Assembly: GCA_946803715.1 (NCBI GenBank)
Contig: CAMPET010000328.1
Location: forward strand, 9,911 to 33,933
Direction of reading: 5' to 3'
Origin: Beroe ovata
Taxonomy: Eukaryota; Ctenophora; Nuda; Beroida; Beroidae
DNA: 24,023 nt
This document shows, one piece after another, positions 23,601 to 24,023 of this stretch (positions within the stretch are counted from its first letter, which is position 1; every line of letters starts with the position of its first letter). A model generated the notes under the pieces. That model had not been told where the DNA came from, ran no database searches, and saw only the letters and a program-made list of their open reading frames with translations. Made by a program: the position numbers and the translations under genes.

Positions 23601-23994
23601 ATGTGTCACGGTAATCATATGACAATGTGTCACGGTAATCATAGTGTTGTCACGGTAATCATGGTGTTGTCACGGTAATCATGGTGTTGTCAAGGAAAAC
23701 TTGTCGAGTGTTGCTGTTACGATAACAACAGACAAAATATGATGTCCTGGTTACAGTTGAACGTCATGTCCCATGTGTTGCCACATGACGTATTGTCATG
23801 GTCACAGTATGACTTGTTAAGTGACAAGACGCGTTATCATGGTGACTGCTATTACCATGGTGACCAGTGTTGTCATGGTAATTGTTACCAGGTTGAGTAC
23901 GAATGTAACGATGGCTACTATCTGACGGACGGTGATCTCACAAGGACGTGTACCGAATATGGAACCTGGACCGGGAAACATCCTATTTGCTCCA
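11595..23994 (+). CDS. Gene B: secreted pseudo-subtilase / VWD / multi-CCP protein, 3' partial (spliced)
   Basis: 28 exons join in consistent phase to about 1,893 residues, and the gene continues past the window. Domains: signal peptide (about 1-19); a proteinase K-like subtilisin fold (about 40-320) without its catalytic residues; VWD (about 345-505, with G-L-C-G at 494-497); a C8-like and TIL-like Cys-rich region (about 546-625); then at least 18 CCP modules from about 628. No I9 inhibitor propeptide lies between the signal peptide and the S8 domain. The start ATG at 11595 is supported by the hydrophobic core N-I-G-I-I-F-A-L-I-A-A. Exons 4-8 are listed at their second copy (13786 onward), because the first copy breaks off at the N at 13785. 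The product is predicted to be extracellular and multimodular; its function is unknown. Confidence 0.85.
11736..11814 (+). CDS. Gene B exon 2: linker into the subtilase fold
   Basis: It encodes a short linker with a dibasic K-I-K-R, then I-V-N-W-A-L-D-R, matching the W-G-L-D-R-I element that precedes the catalytic Asp strand of proteinase K-like enzymes. Acceptor CTGCAG, donor GTACAT. Confidence 0.8.
11918..12102 (+). CDS. Gene B exon 3: S8 Asp-strand with Asp replaced by Gly
   Basis: D-V-Y-I-V-G-T-G-V-R-A-S-H-S-E-F aligns with the S8 motif V-Y-I-V-D-T-G-x-x-x-x-H-x-E-F. Gly70 (codon 11988-11990) sits where the catalytic Asp belongs. Acceptor ATTCAG, donor GTATGT, phase 2 in, 1 out. Confidence 0.9.
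12103..12682 (+). other. 580-nt intron of gene B
   Basis: It contains a perfect 23-nt tandem duplication (12172-12194 and 12195-12217) and the left edge of the long direct repeat at 12228. A 90-codon open stretch (12395-12664) resembles nothing I recognise and lacks splice-compatible ends. No other feature is seen. Confidence 0.55.
12172..12217 (+). repeat. 23-nt perfect tandem duplication
   Basis: AGAGCATGAACTAAACTATA plus AAA occurs twice back to back, 10 nt before the start of the long direct repeat. Confidence 0.85.
12683..12802 (+). CDS. Gene B exon 4, left copy (redundant)
   Basis: Identical to 14242-14361; see that entry. If the duplication is an assembly artefact, only one copy exists in the gene. 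Confidence 0.6.
12864..13036 (+). CDS. Gene B exon 5, left copy (redundant)
   Basis: Identical to 14423-14595, with the same phases and splice sites. Confidence 0.6.
13193..13295 (+). CDS. Gene B exon 6, left copy (redundant)
   Basis: Identical to 14752-14854. Confidence 0.6.
13452..13573 (+). CDS. Gene B exon 7, left copy (redundant)
   Basis: Identical to 15011-15132. Confidence 0.6.
13765..13784 (+). pseudogene. Gene B exon 8, left copy cut at the N
   Basis: Only the first 20 nt of the exon (V-G-D-V-D-V) are present before the single N at 13785. The break inside an exon is what a contig end would give. Confidence 0.7.
14242..14361 (+). CDS. Gene B exon 4: S8 His-helix with His replaced by Gly
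   Basis: Joined to exon 3 it reads S-S-T-G-M-A-S-I-V-A-G-K-H-L-G-I-A, aligning with the S8 motif G-T-H-V-A-S-x-x-A-G. Gly108 (split codon) replaces the catalytic His while Thr and Ala are kept. I-I-P-V-K-V matches the following strand. Acceptor TTACAG, donor GTACAA. Confidence 0.9.
14423..14595 (+). CDS. Gene B exon 5: S8 core with oxyanion Asn replaced by Asp
   Basis: It encodes A-I-S-A-G-V-Q-W-I-V, equivalent to the helix after the His region, and M-V-V-V-P-A-G-D-G-G-N. The family has A-A-G-N there, where Asn forms the oxyanion hole; Asp198 replaces it. Phase 1 in, 0 out. Confidence 0.88.
14752..14854 (+). CDS. Gene B exon 6: S8 beta-strand and W-A-P-G loop
   Basis: V-V-A-S-S-N-S-A-D and A-F-S-N-Y-G-K-C-V-D-I-W-A-P-G closely match the conserved V-G-A-S-x-x-x-D and F-S-N-x-G-x-x-V-D-I-x-A-P-G of proteinase K relatives. 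Acceptor TTTCAG, donor GTGACT. Confidence 0.92.
15011..15132 (+). CDS. Gene B exon 7: S8 Ser-helix with Ser replaced by Val
   Basis: A-S-S-T-V-F-A-A-A-A-V-A-G-T-A aligns with S-G-T-S-M-A-x-P-H-V-A-G. Val261 occupies the nucleophile position, and the following Pro and His are also lost. Donor GTGAGT, phase 1 in, 0 out. Confidence 0.9.
15133..15223 (+). repeat. GTGAGTGGGAAGTGAGAG tandem repeat at the exon 7 donor
   Basis: The real donor is followed by several repeats each containing GTGAGTGG or GTGAGAGG, that is, a series of donor-like sites. The same array is at 13574-13664 in the left copy. Confidence 0.75.
15324..15444 (+). CDS. Gene B exon 8: C-terminal helices of the S8 domain
   Basis: M-L-S-R-A-T-R-G-K-L ... 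T-V-N-R-L-L-F-D matches the A-T-x-x-x-L ... T-P-N-R-L-L-Y end of proteinase K-type domains, so the whole fold is kept. Phase 0 in, 1 out, donor GTGAGT. Confidence 0.85.
15580..15778 (+). CDS. Gene B exon 9: linker and N-terminal part of VWD
   Basis: Acceptor TTGTCAG keeps phase 1. It encodes N-G-K-C-Y-V, then V-V-T-F-D-E-M-G-Y-T-Y-F-D-E-C, resembling the F-D-G-x-x-Y-x-F-x-x-x-C opening of a VWD. Donor GTGAGT at 15779. Confidence 0.72.
15821..15897. repeat. Five CACGTG palindromes within 77 bp of intron
   Basis: CACGTG occurs at 15821, 15852, 15868, 15876 and 15892, next to a GTCACCATGGTGAC palindrome at 15900. It could be a cluster of E-boxes or part of an intronic simple-repeat family; the motif is common throughout this window. 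Confidence 0.5.
15942..16191 (+). CDS. Gene B exon 10: core of VWD
   Basis: V-I-T-L-S-P-G-P-A-I-S-I-D-G-Q-A fits the V-x-V-N-G-x-x-V strand of VWD, followed by I-E-I-R-T and I-T-V-F-L-P. Acceptor TTTTCAG, donor GTGAGA, phase 2 in, 0 out. Confidence 0.82.
16365..16459 (+). CDS. Gene B exon 11: end of VWD
   Basis: V-A-Y-D-G-H-Q-Q-I-R-V and T-A-G-L-C-G-F-M-D-N match the W-D-G-x-x-x-V-x-V and G-L-C-G-N-F-N hallmarks at the end of VWD. Acceptor TTTCCAG, donor GTGATA. Confidence 0.88.
16659..16770 (+). CDS. Gene B exon 12: post-VWD linker
   Basis: Charged sequence after the C-G-F-M-D-N end, containing T-E-W-T-E-E-E-G-E-D-C, like the spacer between VWD and C8. Acceptor CTCCCAG, donor GTAATT. Confidence 0.75.
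16925..17006 (+). CDS. Gene B exon 13: first part of a C8-like region
   Basis: E-K-C-D-E-E-K-C-A-R-T-A-E-E-V-C-Y-P-L has the cysteine spacing of the region after VWD in mucin/vWF-type proteins. Phase 0 in, 1 out. Confidence 0.7.
17229..17315 (+). CDS. Gene B exon 14: C8-like core
   Basis: V-F-S-E-C-F-D-K-L-D-P-S-N-W-F-S-N-C resembles the C8 motif F-x-x-C-H-x-x-V-x-P-x-x-F-x-x-x-C, then C-C-C-M. Acceptor TTTACAG, donor GTAAGA. Confidence 0.78.
17425..17514 (+). CDS. Gene B exon 15: Cys-rich segment (TIL-like?)
   Basis: It encodes K-E-C-T-C-T-E-E-M, L-L-E-G-C and R-P-C. The Cys spacing suggests the end of C8 or a short TIL-like region; the family is not certain. Acceptor TTTACAG, donor GTAAGT. 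Confidence 0.7.
17586..17687 (+). CDS. Gene B exon 16: start of CCP module b1
   Basis: It begins D-T-P-C-K-K-P-T-T and has a second Cys (P-E-C-L-D-D) but a poorly conserved middle. Acceptor ACTCAG, donor GTGGGT, phase 1 in and out. Confidence 0.68.
17798..17881 (+). CDS. Gene B exon 17: end of CCP module b1
   Basis: D-S-V-E-C-M-H-D-G-S-W-N-A-A-P-S-N-C is a clear CCP ending. Acceptor CTGCAG, donor GTAAGA. Confidence 0.8.
18045..18127 (+). CDS. Gene B exon 18: first half of CCP module b2
   Basis: V-K-M-C-D-E-P-A-V ... Y-M-C-G-D-K. Acceptor TCCCAG, donor GTAAGG, phase 1 in, 0 out. Confidence 0.8.
18333..18462 (+). CDS. Gene B exon 19: second half of CCP module b2
   Basis: V-E-Y-S-C, then an inserted C-D-C-N-C-Y in place of C-x-x-C-Y, and N-W-T-V-Q-P-P-T-C. 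Donor GTAAGT. Confidence 0.82.
18606..18688 (+). CDS. Gene B exon 20: first half of CCP module b3
   Basis: L-N-H-C-S-K-P-L-P-P-T-V-D-H-R-I. It lacks the extra upstream Cys. The donor GTTTAG is weak, so the 3' edge is less certain. Confidence 0.68.
18860..18962 (+). CDS. Gene B exon 21: second half of CCP module b3
   Basis: A-Q-F-A-C-H-E-C-Y-E-L-H-G, T-C-C-N-N-K-W and Y-P-E-C. The acceptor GGCAAG was chosen because it keeps four residues before the core Cys, as in other modules; an AG five bases further on (CACAG) is the alternative. Donor GTGAGT. Confidence 0.7.
18970..19130 (+). repeat. Intronic TGACACCACTTC minisatellite
   Basis: About ten degenerate copies of TGACACCACT lie between gene B exons 21 and 22. 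The unit is the same as in two gene A introns. Confidence 0.78.
19133..19257 (+). CDS. Gene B exon 22: first half of CCP module b4
   Basis: L-K-Q-C-E-D-P-A-L-E-V, then T-S-C-S-S-T-I-T-Y-S-C-S-S-S-C-Y-E. Acceptor CACTCAG, donor GTGAGC, phase 1 in, 0 out. Confidence 0.82.
19332..19417 (+). other. tRNA-like A-box and B-box in an intron (possible tRNA-derived SINE remnant)
   Basis: TGGTAAGAGTGG (19332-19343) resembles a pol III A-box, and GGATTCGAAACC (19406-19417) is close to the B-box GGTTCGANNCC. The spacing is longer than in most tRNAs and no full cloverleaf was assigned. Low confidence. Confidence 0.25.
19513..19582 (+). repeat. AACGT(C/A)TAAACG tandem repeat
   Basis: Alternating CGTCTAAACG and CGTATAAACG units lie in the intron just upstream of gene B exon 23. 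Confidence 0.75.
19612..19753 (+). CDS. Gene B exon 23: end of CCP module b4, start of b5
   Basis: Using acceptor CCCCTAAG the phase-0 join gives C-Y-E-I-S-G-S-V-S-R-T-C-Q-P-D-G-T-W-S-G-A-L-P-T-C, shown here with one module's ending; then R-K-C-P-P-V. The nearby TTTCAG would introduce a stop. Donor GTTTGT. Confidence 0.7.
19754..20261 (+). other. 508-nt intron of gene B, nothing recognised
   Basis: AT-rich sequence with a G9 run near 19778. No gene, repeat array or structured RNA was recognised. Confidence 0.5.
20262..20453 (+). CDS. Gene B exon 24: end of CCP module b5, start of b6
   Basis: Cys-dense: C-G-D-T-I-G-T-K-C-N-D-C-H-W-P-C, then E-W-S-N-N-E-P-R-C and F-Q-C-E-Q-R-D-I-S-N-A. The donor GTACCG at 20454 keeps phase 1 into exon 25; reading through meets a stop. 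Confidence 0.75.
20539..21035 (+). CDS. Gene B exon 25: rest of CCP b6, b7 and start of b8
   Basis: It encodes K-C-G-E-S-S-N-A-T-C-N-T-C-Y-K, then S-C-P-E-L-V-I-G-D with C-D-C-R-I-T-F-E-C-D-S-D-C-Y, then K-T-C-E-F-V-K-P and L-Q-C-G-D-I-M-H-V-K. Acceptor ATATCAG, donor GTTAGT, phase 1 in, 0 out. Confidence 0.88.
21232..23201 (+). CDS. Gene B exon 26: 1.97-kb exon, CCP b8 (end) to b17 (start)
   Basis: A single 656-codon exon. It holds the end of b8, then b9, b10, a Cys-Cys-start module b11 (21751-21978), b12 (C-E-V-G-V-I-P-P-D), b13 (C-P-T-P-P-S-I-D-N-G-S-F), a second Cys-Cys module b14 (22384-22695), b15 (C-E-Y-R-E-L-G-E), b16 with extra cysteines (C-P-S-P-P-S-V-D-H-C-S-F) and the start of b17 (C-D-P-A-P-E-I-E-N-G). 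The order b13-b17 repeats that of gene A modules 12-16. Acceptor CATCAG, donor GTTGGT. Confidence 0.95.
23362..23551 (+). CDS. Gene B exon 27: end of CCP b17, first half of b18
   Basis: It encodes M-W-N-E-T-A-P-T-C, then I-T-C-P-V-L-P-D-P-P-T-H-G-R and T-D-C-D-G-Q. Acceptor TCCGTAG, donor GTACCT, phase 2 in, 0 out. Confidence 0.83.
23586..23692 (+). repeat. GTGTTGTCACGGTAATCATG tandem repeat
   Basis: About five copies of a 20-22-nt unit lie in the 340-nt intron between gene B exons 27 and 28, followed by scattered CATGGTAA/TTACCATG palindromes up to the acceptor. No gene is seen in this intron. Confidence 0.8.
23892..23994 (+). CDS. Gene B exon 28: second half of CCP b18 (last in window)
   Basis: V-E-Y-E-C-N-D-G-Y-Y-L, G-T-W-T-G-K-H-P-I-C-S. 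Phase 0 in, 1 out; the donor GTGAGT at 23995 shows that the gene continues beyond the window. Confidence 0.87.
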
Positions 23995-24023
23995 GTGAGT
24001 TGTGATGGAGTGTTGCATTGGGG

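Overview
This is nuclear DNA from a multicellular animal, most likely an invertebrate; the phylum cannot be named from the sequence. It carries two large, intron-rich plus-strand genes built mostly from sushi (CCP/SCR) modules. Introns are about 80-700 nt with GT..AG ends. CCP, von Willebrand D (VWD) and C8-like domains together point to Metazoa. Exons were placed by requiring splice consensus, unbroken codon phase across every junction, and continuity of the CCP cysteine/Trp pattern.

Gene A (80 to 11223; 5' end outside the window) has 29 recognisable exons and about 5.8 kb of coding sequence. It encodes about 30 CCP modules and a short Cys-containing tail, then a stop at 11221 and AATAAA at 11341. 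No transmembrane segment is visible, so the product is probably secreted. One half-module is missing next to a one-base N gap at 4433.

A 371-nt spacer separates it from gene B (11595 to 23994, continuing past the window; 28 exons). Gene B starts with a signal peptide. It then encodes a complete proteinase K-like subtilase (S8) fold in which the Asp, His, Ser and oxyanion Asn positions are Gly, Gly, Val and Asp: a dead protease. A VWD domain, a C8-like Cys-rich region and at least 18 CCP modules follow. About 1.56 kb in the subtilase part appears twice in direct orientation on either side of a single N at 13785. The copies differ by one A in a homopolymer, which is best read as two overlapping contig ends left unmerged. 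A correct model uses each exon once.

Both genes share an unusual six-cysteine CCP variant (C-G-x-x-V-x-Y-x-C-x-x-C-Y), a special CCP beginning Cys-Cys, and the same ordered five-module block inside one very long exon. They are therefore probably tandem paralogues. From module 17 of gene A onward, several neighbouring modules each carry one complementary half of the extra cysteine pair, suggesting disulfides between modules. A large multi-CCP protein with a VWD domain and a pseudo-protease head would fit an extracellular matrix, adhesion or innate-recognition role; that role is inference. Several introns carry minisatellites, some made of copies of the 5' splice site itself. No bacterial genes, rRNA or CRISPR were seen.
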